A stretch of DNA of 64,000 nt from Dermatemys mawii (GCA_007922305.1 ML677366.1:9913433-9977432); one strand, 5' to 3'. Positions 45,637 through 58,375 are shown, numbered from the stretch's first letter. Numbers and translations are program-made. The notes: generated from the letters alone by a model not told the origin.

Positions 45637-48600
45637 AAGTAGGAATCAAAACCACATATTTAGATTTTATCAAAACAAATTGTTCCAATGAAACCCAAAT
45701 GATTGTTTTTCATAAATTTTATTTCATAAAATTTTGAAAAATTTCTATGTTTCCTTTCAATTTACAATGAAAACAAATTTCAAATCCAGGAATTTGCCAC
45801 ACTGTTGTATATCTGATTTTCTCTATGTATGTGCATTATCGAGGCAGGAGATAATACTGAATTTTATGGCTTAATATTCATTTCAAACAGATAAGAATCT
45901 TGTTGGCATGGGATTATGTTTTACCAGAAGGATTAATTTTTAAAGAAAGCTGCGTCGGCATGAAGTCCTCAATTAAAAGAAAATATCTGAAATAATAGTA
46001 AAGAATTCTACAAAGTAAGCACATTTCTTTTTGTGCAAATGTTCTTTTTCTTCCCAAGCTTGCTCTTGAATATAAACCATTCTTTAAAGACCCATTTTCT
46101 AAAAAATAAGAACAGTTATAGTCAACAGAATATGCTGCCCACTTTCCCACACCCTTCATAATTTATGTCTAACCTGGATAGGAAAAGCCCTTATAAATTT
46201 CAACAAATGTTTCATTAATTAACACCCCATCTCCCTAAGCCTCAAAGCAGCTGGTGAGAAGAGTTGTGTAAGTTGATTCTGTAAATATAAACTAGGTCAA
46301 CACAAGGGATCCATATTCACTATTGCAAATAGATAGCCCTTTGTTATTAATAGCTGTTCCTGGGGTCTTTCATCTTAGAACTCAAGACTATCAAAAGTCA
46401 ACAGAATAAAGCTTCTGCGTCTATATAATTATTCTGTGAACTATCTCCCTATTGCAACAATCCTTGGGTACAATTAGATTCAATGGGCCAAATGCAGAAG
46501 TCCTTATTCACAGTTCACTCTTACTCATATTGTATTCAATGGAAGTATTTTGGTTGATTTCAGTGGGCCCCTATTAATCAGTCCTTGCTCAGGCAAATTC
46601 ATTACTTCATTAGCAATATACTGTATCTTGATGGAAATTTTGAGATCCGCCCCATTTACTCAGTTCCGACTCAGGTAAACTCTTGTTGACTTCAATATGA
46701 GTTGATAGTGCAACTTGGCTCTCTGTTCATGACACAACATCTAATCAGCTAAACATTCTGTGTCCAATAAGTTTATTATTTCTATAGTTGTCCATGATGA
46801 TTTACAGAAAAAAATGAAAAGGAAGACTTTAAGATCTTACATAACTAGATAACATTATGGCCCTGCACAACCCCTAATCTGAACAGTGCGATGGGAAAAC
46901 AGAGAAGGATAAAAACACCTGGAAAGCGTTTTGTTTCCTTTAGCTGTTCTGCATGTGGAAACATGGATTGCCATGATTTGACATGTAACATATACCCCTC
47001 TCGTGTTGTTTTTATACATCAAGTTGCAATGTATCATGGTCACGTACAGAAGTGGTAATGAAGAATGCCTGAGTGGAGGCTCACAGTGGAAAACTAGCCA
47101 AAAGAACTAAGTTTTAAAGAAGGGTTTCATCATAAGAAAGTCACTAGACACAGAAGTAGTACTCTTAGGGAGTAGTATGAAAGAAGACATGCAGTTGCGA
47201 GTGCGACAAAAGGAAACATGAGAGTGAGCATTTAACAGAGCAAAGAGAGTGCATGGGCAGATAGTAGAAGACGAAGCAAGCAATAGGCAGGGGCACAATC
47301 ATAAAGCGCCTTGAAGGAGATAATCCTTCAATGGGAGTTTTTGCCATTGACTCCAATAGGATCAGGTTTTCACCCGAGGGGTCTTAATGTGATGTGGAAA
47401 GAGATAGGAGCACAGTGGAGAGACTCAGAGAGGGAGTGTCATGGTCATAGCATACAGTATTAGCATATTAATAGATTTGACTGTCTTACTTCACTGCTCT
47501 GTCTGAAGCTTGGAGACTACAGGAACTTTAGAAGACTAATGAACCACATTGTCATTAACTATTGCGTCAGCTACTGTCCCCAAAATATAGAGATATTTCT
47601 CCATCATTTTGCACAGTTGTTGCCCCATGGTCAAAAATTACCTGAAAAAAAAAATTGGCAAACAATAATAAAATCAAATATCATCATGCTAAACAGACGT
47701 GCTGAGCTGAGTTAGTTCAAATGCACCAGAGTTCATTTGCAGGCTCATAATTAATTGAATTTACAGAATGAGCATTAACGTTTCTGAGTCAACTAATAGA
47801 GGTCTACTTGTCTATGTAGGGCATATATGTTATGGAGAGCCACAGATTACAGCACTAGCTGCAATTCTGACCCTTCTCTGGTCTCTGAGTGCATCACCTT
47901 CAGGTATCAAGCCTTGTCCCTTTACCTCTCCGAAAGGTGTAATCACACAATCCTCCTAATTCAGACTTGGCCCTTGGCTACAATACCCTATGTGTCAACT
48001 GTATCTATTCAAGCAGATCCAAAGGGGTTCGGTACCTGTGAATCTTCCCTTCAGGAGCTTGACTAGTGGTGAATACAATCATCAAACAGCTTCCTTAAAC
48101 CAAAGTATTGTTTAATCTTAACAGTAGGGACAAAGCAAAACATAAGAAAAAAAGGATTTTAGAACAACTAAAGGCTTACATGCATGTCTATTTTACTTAA
48201 TAATTTGAGGCATTTTACCCCAGATCTCTAATCTCTGAGGGTCTGGGAGTCAGTAAATTTACCAATACAGTTTCCTTGTCCAAGGACTGGGGGAGTCCAT
48301 TATAACTGTGTATAATCCTTTTGATCTGTTTGGTCCCTGCATTTGAAAAACAAGCCGTGTGATTTGGCTGGACTCTGGAATGTAGGAACTTCACAGTTAA
48401 TAACTCAGGCATTGTGTCTCCCATTGTCTTGTAACAATCCCCAAAGGTTTGTTGAGGGGTGACTTATACCACATCATTGATTTACCTTCCTGTTTTTTTT
48501 TCCTCAACAGCTCGCTATTAAACTTAACCAGTGTAGTCATATAGTAAACGCAGCTGTTGACCTAAGTCTTAAAATAATAGTTATAAAATTATTACAGGCC

Positions 48601-48960
48601 ACTCCAAAATCCATCACATTGAGTAACATTCATTTTTCCGTCTCTGTGAGAATTTTACTGAGAAAAGGCCCATAAATTGCTCACCATTCCTTCGGGGTTT
48701 TGCTCAAAGGTCCTGTCCCATACTACAAGTGGGATCAAAGCCTGTAGGAGAAAATCACAAGTGTCTCCAGCTGTGTAATAACTAAGATCTAGTGTGAGGA
48801 GTGGTCTGGTGATAAAAACTTGATTAATGCCATACTTTAACTATATGGGAAAGCTCCACTCAATCAGTCATTGCGCCATCGCCCACCGAGGAGGGACATG
48901 TATGGAAAGAAAATAACCAGTTTGCTGGCCATCTTTTGTTATCCCACTAGAAAATTACTT
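45637..48960. other. Non-coding DNA, possible unclassified repeat
   Basis: 45660-45790 is AAATTTT-rich. 46480-46700 and 47325-47380 carry scraps of the CATTGACTTCAATGG hairpin group. 47890-48480 has the feel of an old LTR-like repeat (for example CAGGAGCTTGACTAGTGG and GTATTGTTTAATCTTAACAG), but no ends or target duplication were found. Confidence 0.35.
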
Positions 48961-49035
48961 AGAGCCTGATCCAAAGTTCGTAGAAGTCAATGTGAAGACT
49001 CACATTAACTTTAATGGTTTAAGTTGTGAGTCAGT
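48961..49035. repeat. Short hairpin repeat, decayed
   Basis: AGAGCCTGATCCAAAG opens it, then GTAGAAGTCAATGTG opposed to CACATTAACTTTAATGG. It is the same group as 43314-43386, with weaker right end. Confidence 0.6.
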
Positions 49036-50107
49036 CCTTTAAATTACTGGTACACAGCTGAATCTGCCACTTCTTTAAACATTCATAAATCACCTGGCTT
49101 TCCGCAACAAATAGCAGCTTCTCTACAATACCTCTCTGCCAGGACCATAGGATATAATAAGCAAGACCTACAGAATTACATGGAAGCTGTGAACATCAGA
49201 GCATTACCTGCCAGGGCTGATGCGGAGATAGCCAGTACATCATACTACTAAGAATCCTTAATCAGGGATGGTACTGAGATAAGAAATGTAAGCGTCCTGT
49301 CTGGCCAGACAGGTCATCTCTCAAAACATTAACCAACTGCTGTGCTACTGCTTTTCTGCAATCTGAGTCATCCTCATCATACATTCCTCTGGGTTTTAAA
49401 TGATTGACAGGAAAAGAAGCTAAAAGAAGCAGCTATTTCTTTACACTTAGCTGGTATGTCAGGGCATTTGAAACTTCTGGATTAAGGAGAAAATACTTAA
49501 GGATTAAGTGGAGGGAAAAAATCCAACCAGCCTGGTGCTGTGAATTTAGAAGTCAAACAGATGGACTCAGTAGAGTTAGTGATACCCTCACTGATATACT
49601 GTATCTAATCAACAATATCATTTAAAGTTACAGACTTTATGGAGAAAAAGTAACACTTGAAAGTTTCGACAATGCCATACCTCTTCAGGGCCTCAAAACA
49701 GATAGAATTGTGTCCGACAAAGAGGCATTCGGCAAATTCTAGAGTGAGATGGGCACCCTATACCAAGCTGATGTTCATGATAATGGGCCAGTCTTCACAA
49801 ATGTGGCCCGGAAATGACCAAACACTGGTCACAGGGGCATGAAAGAGAACTACTGAAGGTTCAGTTGTGCCATTTAAGCATTGACTATAGTAAAGATGAT
49901 ACAGAGCGGCACTTCCCTAGAGAGAGCACAGAAAGGGACAATACAGGTTATAGCCATATTGAAAAAAGGAGACTACTGTGATTTGAACCATAGTTTGCTG
50001 ACTATGTGCTCCCAGTAAATTGCCAGTATGACCCTCCTAGTGTAGTTTTTTGGTCTGTAGTATACTGTAATCACAAACTCTCTGTACTAGGGCAGGAATA
50101 GTCTTTA
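49036..50107. other. Non-coding DNA, no feature recognised
   Basis: Unique-looking sequence; short frames only (49404-49625, 49657-49842). Confidence 0.4.
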
Positions 50108-50245
50108 GGCTAAAGATCAGGAGTCAGGAAACATGGGTTCTGTTCCTAGGTCTGCTACTGACTCCCTGTGAGACCTTGAGTACATGCTGCTCCATGCCTC
50201 CATTTCTATCTCTGTAATAAGAGGGGTAACAATATTTGTCTGTCT
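50108..50245 (+). mobile_element. MIR-type CORE-SINE
   Basis: CAGGAGTCAGGAAACATGGGTTCTG, then TCTGCTACTGACTCCCTGTGAGACCTTG and CCTCCATTTCTATCTCTGTAAT follow the MIR order (head, core, tail). Confidence 0.75.
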
Positions 50246-52206
50246 GGATTTAATCCACTCATGTGTGCAGAACATTTGGCATTGCTAGTGCCTTCCACTT
50301 AACAGTCCCAGTTATGATGATTGGATCCCAAAATCCTTCTTTTGGGCCACATGACAGATTTTTCTTCATTTTCAGTCCAAGCAAAGCAGGCATATAACAC
50401 AATAAATAAATAAAGTGAGTAAAAAGGAACATATTTTAAGCATGTCTCAATTGTCATGGAAAGTTAAAAAAATAAAAAAGAACAATTTCTTCTCTTGCAA
50501 CTGTAAACACATTAAAGTAAACTGAATATGATGTTAGCTTTGTCAATAATTACTTTACAACAGCTTATGGAAAAAGAGAATGCTGCATAAAATATCTATG
50601 GCTGACAGCTTGCTAGCTAATTTCATCATTTCTATGGGGAAAAAAAATGGAAAAGATCTGAAATGCTCAGCCTTAAAGGATATACAGGAAAGTCTTGGCA
50701 GGTGGCAGAAGACAAAAAAATCTACTTATTTTCAATTAACCATGGAAACACAGAAGAGTATAGGAATTCTGAAGGGAGCTCTTCAAAGTATTTTTCTAAA
50801 AATCCAGGAAGGAGAAAAGGCCACCAAAAAAAAAAAAAAGTGTCCACATTAACACTTTCAAGATTATAGTTGTCAGGCAGGTATTACCTGAAGTCTGGGA
50901 TTCATAAGCAACTTCATTTTTGCATTTGTTTCTCAATCCAGCTCTGTGCCTTGACCTTTGCTATCCTGGATAATTTGCGTGCTTTCATGCTGGGATTGAA
51001 AGCATATTCACATCCATACTAATAGCATAATAATAACATTTGTGATCGTATTTAATGCTTTTCATGCCGAAAGTTCCCAAGACACTTTATAAACCAGTAT
51101 ACAACTATTACTGCACTCACTGATGAAATGTAGACATTTCTGGGGAGGAACACAGCAGCTACTTAATGGCCTAAAAGTTTGGAAGCTAAGATGCAATAAA
51201 AACATCCAGTTGGTAGAATAAGAGGTATGTCTATATAGGAATACAACAGTTGTCATCTTCCTGGGTTTTGTTTCCTGCAAGTACCACCTCTATAAAACAA
51301 TGTTCCTTGGCAGGTAGTTGTGGTAGCAGATCAGTGTTTCAGGTATGTAGTATAACCTTAACCAGGAAAGTGTCATCTCTAGAAGTGAAAGGACACAGCG
51401 GTATCTCAAAGGCTAGGAAAGATCATGGATAACAATCTCTCATTAGAGCTGGGCAAGAAAAAGTTTTTCTGTCCTGTGAAAATTTTCAAAATTTTAAAAC
51501 TGTTTCCTGTGCTGATTTGAGAGAAAAAGTCAACAAAAAATTTAAATGTTTTAAACCAAAAATTTTAAGAAATGAAAATTGCCAAAGCCAAGTATTTCAA
51601 TTGACTTGATATGAATTTTTTCTAGATTTTGACTTTTTGCCCCAGCTTGGGAGTGGACATTCTGACCTCAGTGGAGTTACTGCTGGTTTATACTGTAACT
51701 GAGATCAAAATCTACCTCTTCGGTTTCTCAGTGGAAGTCCCTTGATTCATCCTGGACCAACAGGGCCTCTGAAACTCTGGGCTGATGTACTTAATTGCAA
51801 TGGATATGCTTCTGATTAACACCAGGGCATATGAGTTAAGAAACAGGACACCTTTTGGTCTATCTCTTTTGTCAAGTGTGAGCTTGAGTGCAGGGGAGTG
51901 AGTTGTGTGTGAGCAAAAGAGTCTTGACTTTTGCTTTTGCTTATTAGAATAGTGTAATGGATAAGAACTGGGTAGTAATTCGACACAAAAAAATAAAAAC
52001 AATGGGGTTTTGGAGGGTTATTTTGGAATCTTCTGTGAATCCTCAACATGGAGATGGGACACATGACCTTAATCAAAACCCAACTAAATATATGATCAAA
52101 GCACTATACAGACGATTTATTAAGTAGTCAATTGTTACAGCAACCTTAGCAGCTGCACATAGGCTAGCATATTATACCCTATTTGCAATAGGTTGACTCC
52201 AGTCAC
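50246..52206. other. Non-coding DNA with a repeat-like AT-rich part
   Basis: 51446-51640 opens with AGAGCTGGGCAAGAAAAAG and is AAAATTTT-rich, resembling the dispersed AT-rich repeat at 26300-26660 in reverse. A foldback scrap lies at 51659-51713 (CTCAGTGGAGTTACTGC opposed to CTGTAACTGAGATC). No exon. Confidence 0.4.
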
Positions 52207-52618
52207 GAACTCATAGATTTTAAGGCCAGAAGGGACCATCATGATCATCTAATCTGACCTCCTGCAAATTGAAGGCCACAGTACCTCACCCACCAACTTC
52301 TGTAATAGACCCCTAACCTTGGCTGAGTTAGTGGAAGTCCTCAGATCATGATTTAAAGACTTCAAGTTACAGGCAATCCACCACTGATATTTGTTTAAAC
52401 CTTCAAGTGACCCGTGACCCATGTTGCAGAGGAACTAGAATCCCCTCCTCCAACCCCAGTGTCTCTGCCAATTTCACCTCAGGGAAAATTCCTTCCTGAC
52501 CCCAAATATGGTGATCAGTTACCATGTGGGCAAGGCCCACAAGCTAGATCCCTGGAAAATAATTCTCAGAGCCCTTCCCATCTAGTGTCCCATTACTGGC
52601 TGTTGGAGATAGGCTGAG
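52207..52618 (-). mobile_element. CR1 LINE 3' region
   Basis: GAACTCATAGATTTTAAGGCC, AGAAGGGACCATCATGATC, CTAATCTGACCTCCTGCA and then GGGAAAATTCCTTCCTGACC and CCAAATATGGTGATCAG occur in order. This is the reverse complement of a long CR1 3' UTR subfamily found in turtles, the best CR1 copy of this subtype here. It is 5'-truncated near 52618. Confidence 0.9.
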
Positions 52619-53524
52619 TGTAGGCCTCATTCTAAATCCTGCTCGATCTGTCTTTTGTACCTACAAAATGTTTCTGGATGGAGTTAATGTCATTTAGACA
52701 TGGTTGCACCCATATATCAGGTACTTAGCCATCTGCACTAATTAATTTGTATTTCTTTAAACTAAGGACCTCAACTGCAGGTGCACTTAATTGAAGAATC
52801 ACATCCACAGTTAAGTATTACTGCAATGAAAAGCTAGATTTTAAAAATGTAGTTGTCCTGCCTAAATCCACACAGTGCCTATAGCACTTCTGATCCCGAG
52901 GTTTCTTAGCAATCATGACATAGGATAGCCCATTCCAGCTTAGTTTTGCATCTCATGGATTAAACATTATGTTTCAGTTACAGGCTCCACAGTAGGAAAT
53001 TAAAACATGTTGAAAGATTGGAAAGTGAAGTTCCCTTCCGGTGTTAAGCAAGGGATTTACGAGAAATCACTCTCCAGATTTATCAGGGATATATTTACAA
53101 TACTTGAGTAAGTGTGAATATTACTCAGAGGAGATATTTAGTCACATACTGTATCTCTCTGATGGGAGACCATATTGCATTAAATGTCTCCACCATATTT
53201 TGTAATTTGAAGGATAAATTCTCGAGTGTTGATTAGTCACACATTTGATACAGCACATTTATTATTTTGGGTCTATGAGAAGATTTTCATCTCTGTATTA
53301 TTAATTTCTTGGCTATCATCATGGTTTTTCTCAGCAACCATCTATCATCATCATAACTCAGACCCCTCACATCAATATTGTTAAATTTCCTTATGTATAG
53401 TGCCAGGAGATGAAACTGAAAGTGGAAGAGGTAAATTCTACTTGTATTAAGTGGTTTAATGTGTGTTGAAAACAGGAATTGGAGCCAGGAATGTCTAAAT
53501 TTTTGAGTTAATCAGATTAAATAC

Positions 53525-53590
53525 TTTTCTTAAGGCTGCATCTGTAAAATGGGGGTAGTAATATTTACCTACCTCCTAGGAAACATTGTC
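53525..53590 (+). mobile_element. MIR tail fragment
   Basis: GCATCTGTAAAATGGGGGTAGTAAT followed by TACCTACCTCCTAGG is the MIR 3' core and tail. The head is not recognisable. Confidence 0.5.
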
Positions 53591-53764
53591 AAATATTGTA
53601 CATCTCCCAATATGTGTACTATAATTATTTCTATTGAAGTAGAGCCCAAAGTTCCCAAAAAGTATCAGGACTTCACTGTGCTAGGTCTTCATCCTAAGGA
53701 GTTTAAATGTGGCATAAGGCAAAAGGGATAAAACCAAAGCCTATTAAAGAAAGGGTAATTATCA

Positions 53765-53820
53765 ATGTGCTATGCAGGAAGTCAGGCTAGATGGTCACCA
53801 TGGTCTCCGCTGGCCTCAAC
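53765..53820 (+). mobile_element. CR1 LINE 3' scrap
   Basis: TGCAGGAAGTCAGGCTAGATGG with GGTCTCCGCTGGCCTCAA is a diverged CR1 3' end, cut off just before the TA array. Confidence 0.6.
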
Positions 53821-53833
53821 AGCATGTACATGT

Positions 53834-53920
53834 TATATATATATAATATATATGTAATATATATATATATATTATATATATATATATGTTATAATGTTAT
53901 ATATATATATATATATTTAA
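53834..53920. repeat. (TA)n microsatellite, interrupted
   Basis: Several TA runs broken by TGTAA and TGTTATAATG. Low complexity only. Confidence 0.95.
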
Positions 53921-54560
53921 CATTTGCTTTCTTATTAATTATTATTATCAATGGATGAAATAAGTGTCATTTATCCCCATCCATTCTCAATATATCCATC
54001 AATAAAGAAATTATATTCTCTCTCCCACCCGTTTCTAAAGTGGATTTTCTTTTTCCTCCATGCAACTCTAGAACAGCAAAGTAACTCTTTCTGTAACAGT
54101 GGAAGCCTTGGGATTCTCAGACCTCTTCAATGAAAGCACACACACTGAGTGAGATTCATTTCTTTTGATCCAATCTGAGGGATTAGTTTAGTGTTTCTGA
54201 GAGGATGGAGACTCAACGCCTTGATTTATCTGTCGAATAGGAAACAGCAATATAATATGCACCCACGCTGTCCTATTAAGGGCCTCACCTGTGTGCTGGA
54301 TCAACCCCATTCTAGGAGTGAGAGAGTACTTCATTCACATGTTCTTTCACTTCTGTACTTGTCTGAAGTGACAGCCAACAGTAGTGATACTTGTGAAGGG
54401 GTTTGTGTGCATGATGCGATCAGCTGTCTGGCAGGTACTGGACTAAGACCAAGAAAAAATTTCTCCTGTAGGCTTTGACCAGTATCATGGGCTTAATCCA
54501 AATCCTAATGAAATAAATGGGAAGATTCCCATTCTCTTCAGTGCACTTTCTCTAAGGCTC
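53921..54560. other. Non-coding DNA, no gene recognised
   Basis: Short frames only. A decayed hairpin scrap lies at 54487-54550 (ATGGGCTTAATCCAAATCC). Confidence 0.4.
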
Positions 54561-54640
54561 AAGATATTAAGGCTAGAAGGGACCATTATATCATGTCGTC
54601 TGGCCTGTACATGGCAGGAAAGGAGCCCTTCTCAGGCCAA
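54561..54640 (-). mobile_element. CR1 LINE 3' scrap
   Basis: AAGATATTAAGGCTAGAAGGG followed by CCATTATATCATGTCGTCTGGCC matches the reverse complement of the CR1 tail. Short and diverged. Confidence 0.6.
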
Positions 54641-54669
54641 CCAATTCAAAGACAAGACCAACTAACCTT

Positions 54670-54739
54670 TTCCCTGGGGGGACTTGAACCACCATTCTCC
54701 TGATTTAAAGTTGAATGCACTGACTCGTACCACAGAGAG
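54670..54739 (-). tRNA. tRNA-like pseudogene or SINE head
   Basis: On the minus strand the sequence can be set into a cloverleaf: acceptor arms CTCTCTG and CAGGGAA pair at six of seven positions, a D-arm-like GTAC...GCAT follows, and the T arm has a TTCAAGT loop between GGTGG and CCCCC (four of five pairs). The pol III B box GGTTCAAGTCC is intact. The anticodon stem is poor (three of five pairs), so the anticodon cannot be trusted. Most likely a dead tRNA copy or the head of a tRNA-derived SINE; turtles have a tRNA-Lys-derived SINE family, but I see no SINE body. Confidence 0.4.
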
Positions 54740-55139
54740 GATTTTTGCCCCATTTGTTATGAATTAGGCAGGATTTGAATCTGCCATCACTTGCTGACAT
54801 TTGTCAATGTTCCACCCAACCTCCTGCAGAATGTCTAATTAGCAGATTTGGATTACAACAGGGCTGGACTGGCTATACATCAGTAATGGGCCTCCCCTCC
54901 CCCACAGTATACACACCCCAAGCATTGTTAGACAAACCATCTGTGAAAAATCGTAAACTGAAGCATTGCCATCCGGTGTCCTTGGTGTTATGCAGCAAAG
55001 GGATACTGTACTTGATCTTGCCAAACCGATACAAAGTGCCAGGAATTGGAGACCTTAAACCTTTTGCTTCGTCTAGTCCCTCAACCCCTGGATAAATTGA
55101 AACATTTAATCAAATTCAAACAGCCATGATCTTGTTTGT
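54740..55139. other. Non-coding DNA, no gene recognised
   Basis: The 106-codon frame at 54775-55095 has no recognisable motif. Confidence 0.4.
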
Positions 55140-55470
55140 ACAACTTGCTTTATTATCCTGTGCATTTTAACTGCAATCTGCCTAGTTCCTAATGTGACCT
55201 AAAGAACCAATCGGCATTTATTACAAATGCAAGGCAATAAGCTTCTGGCTCGGCAATTAATCACTGACATGGAGGAATTTCTTCTCTCCAGGTGGGGAAT
55301 CCATCCAAAAACTAAGAAAAATAATCAGGCTAATTAATTCTTATCTGCAAAGAGCAATTAGATGAATGACCTAAAAACAGGCTTGTCACCCCTAGTGAGG
55401 TGCTTGGCTTCTAAATAGAATAATGTCTCGTTGCTGGGCCATCTCTGCTGCGAAATGGAGATCACAAAAA
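55140..55470. promoter_or_regulatory. Candidate conserved enhancer-like block
   Basis: Repeat-free sequence with dense homeodomain-type cores: CAATTAATC at 55255, TAATTAAT at 55331 and CAATTAG at 55355. It also has AACCAATCGG at 55205, TTATCTGC (GATA-like on the reverse strand) at 55340 and a TTATTACAAATGCAA word at 55219. This texture is typical of vertebrate developmental non-coding elements. No function is shown; the target gene is unknown. Confidence 0.4.
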
Positions 55471-55965
55471 TGAAAAAAACACATGTGGGGAGGGGGGAGT
55501 GACAGGGGAGTAGGTTAATTAGAGCTGAGACCAGTCTATGATAACAAAATATAACAAAGCTGTGCACTCAGATAGATTTGGTATGATCCCGGCACCTTCA
55601 CAGCTATGCCTTTGTGCATCTAGAGGTACTAAAAAGAATGGAGTCATGTCTCCAAGTCACTTTCAAAGAGCAATACCGCTCCCCATGCCTTCCCTCCATG
55701 GTGCTGCATTTCACACTGGCGAATGCCATCTCTAACACTGCACTCTATTAACTTTGAACCACACGGCTCTACCTTGGAAGGATGGTGCTGACGTGAGATG
55801 CAGGATACTGTGTTTCAATTAGTTTGTTCTGTCATTTTTCTTTTTTTTTAGATAGTGGAAGTGCAATGCATAAATCTTTCAAATGAATCCAGTTAATTAA
55901 AGTAGTATAGCAAACAAGATCCAGTGTAACAGCAAACAAACTCTCCACACACAAAGTCTATCTTG

Positions 55966-56266
55966 GGGTACATCTAAACTACACGCTGGATTGGCGGGTA
56001 GTGTTCGATGTATCGGGGATCGATTTATTGTGTCTCATCTAGATGTGATAAATCGATCCCCAAACACACTCCCCGTCAACTCTGGAACTCCAGCTCCTCA
56101 AGAGGAGTAAGCGGAGTCGGCAGGGGAGCCTCTACAGTTGACTTGCCACCATGAGGACAGTCAGGTAAGTCTAACTAAGACACTTTGACTTCAGCTATGC
56201 GAACAGTGTAGCTGAAGTTGCATATCTTAGTTCGACACCCCTCTTCCCCCCAGTGTAGCCCAGGCC
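55966..56266 (+). mobile_element. PIF/Harbinger MITE, copy B
   Basis: It begins GGGTACATCTAAACTAC and ends GTAGCCCAGGCC, is 301 bp, and matches copy A (12572-12871, reverse) along its whole length. The central palindrome GATCGATTTATTG...GATAAATCGATCC lies at about 56018-56060, and the terminal hairpin CTTTGACTTCAGCTATGCG opposed to GTAGCTGAAGTTGC at about 56183-56221. The flanking triplets (TTG, TCA) no longer show the TTA/TAA target cleanly. Confidence 0.8.
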
Positions 56267-58107
56267 TCAGACTGCTGCAAATTTTGACGGAGCATTCTAC
56301 AGTCTTTTTTGGATATCTGAATGACAGTCAAAGGCCAAAAAGGGTGACCACTGGAGAAAAATGCTTATTAATTCAGCCTAATATTCAGAATCACATTGGT
56401 CCAGAACCCTTTATCAGCGCTAATATGCAGTACCACATAGGAAAGTGAGTAAAACAGTGTACCCTTATTCAAACATAAGTACCCATGTTTGTAGGCGGTT
56501 GTTTCCTCTGGTTTTAACAAACAACTTCCTTGTTCCATGTGCATGAAGTATCATATCCCTGATCCCACTGTTCTGCCTGCTTATATCATGACACTACACC
56601 ATTGCTGATGATCTGAGACAAAGAGAGACACTGGAGTAATTGATTCAAGCTTATCTAAGCATTTACAGATATAAGCCTGAATGACTGGACATAAAATACT
56701 AGGGCAGTCAGATTAAGACAATCCACTCCAGTTATAGTTAATCAGGGCTTTTGCCTCCAAGGAACTGATTTAAGACTAATGAAGTGTTTTCCAGCCCTCA
56801 ATCCCCACCAAATCACAGTCCTGCCACAGAGCCATTAGCACAATACCAAATGCTAAGGTAAATAATAAGTCAGCAGGTAGTTCTTAGATTTGCTCTGTCA
56901 CTGTTTCCAGGATCCAAAGCCTCTTAAAGTGAAACAAAATCACTATCCTAAGAGTTACAGTTGTTACTAAGAGGGTCTTTGTTTCTCATTGAAAACTTTT
57001 ATGGCCAAGGATAGTATAATTTACACAAAAGCAGATCCCTATTTTCAAAGGTGTCATGACTGCTAACTCCAAGCGGCCAACAATAAATTATAAGTTATGG
57101 ATTAGATCAAGATACCTGAAAAAAACTGTATTTATTAGTAAGAACTCCATTTCCTTTACAAACAGACCCCTCCAAAAAAACAGGCAGGGGAGAAGGAAAA
57201 GAGATAACCATATTAAAGAGTTTTGGTCTTATATAGGATGTGATGCTAAAACACATACAAGACCCAACAGAAGCATCCATCTATGATAAGGGGGAGAAGG
57301 AGACAAGCAACTTTATTTAAATTTAGATTTTTATTTCTCCCACATGATGGAATTAACATCAAGCTTAAAGCACAATTGTGCACTTTCAGATACTCAAGGA
57401 TCAGCCCATAAATTCAACAAGATTGTATGTGTGTTGAAGATGGGCTTCAAGCACAATGCTGAGATTCAGATCTGAATTTCCTCAGGGTTTTATGGTGTTT
57501 AGACAATGGGATCGTCATTCTACTCTTTATAGAGGTAGGCCCACGGCCAAGTTCAGATCGAGATTCAAATGTCCCTAAAGTTCATGGCTGTTCATATGTA
57601 CTGTTTTGGTACCAGGTGATGTTTAGTGTATATTGGAAATGGACAAAGCTCAAAAGGTTTGGTGTTCAGACCTGGCTTGGATAACTTAGTGAAAGTTCAG
57701 CTGCTCTGTGTTAAGTCATTAAAATACAACAGGAAAGCCCTGAAGAACATACTTGCCCTACCCCAGTCCAGACCTCCTGGGAACTCTATACAGTGGAGCT
57801 GGGAGGAGAATTTTTAAAAGTACCATGAAAAATTGAAATATTTTCTATGAATTTTTGGCAGATTTCCCTTCCTCTCTCCATTTTTCAAATAAGTTTACTG
57901 TATGCAGTCTGCTGACCCTTCCTTTTCAAGTCTTGAACGTGGAAGTGTGGAGTAGCATGGATCTGAACTATAATGAAAATAAATAGCTAGGCCAGTAACT
58001 TTAGAAATTTTAAAACAAAGTTGAGCCGAATTCTAGAAATAAGAAAATGTGAGGGGAAGAGATTTCTTATTTTTTCCAAATATGTTCACCCATGACTAGG
58101 GTATATA

Positions 58108-58145
<38 letters not shown>

Positions 58146-58375
58146 CTAAAAAGAAGAAATTAAATGGGGAAAAGATGATAGCCAGATGTTAGCTGTCCTA
58201 TTTAAGCCTGTCTTCCCTATTTTTGAACTTACAACTAGCAAGCACAGAGAGACAAGGTAATATATTTTATTCAACCAGTTTCTGTTGGTGAGAGACACAA
58301 GCTTTTGAGCCACACAGAGCGACCAAGCTGGCTACAACTACATTGCGTACCAGCAAGCATAATAATTTTCATTAA
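56267..58375. other. Non-coding DNA, no gene recognised
   Basis: Short frames only. 57360-57480 may hold scraps of the foldback group. A mixed TG/TA microsatellite lies at 58105-58145. Confidence 0.4.
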
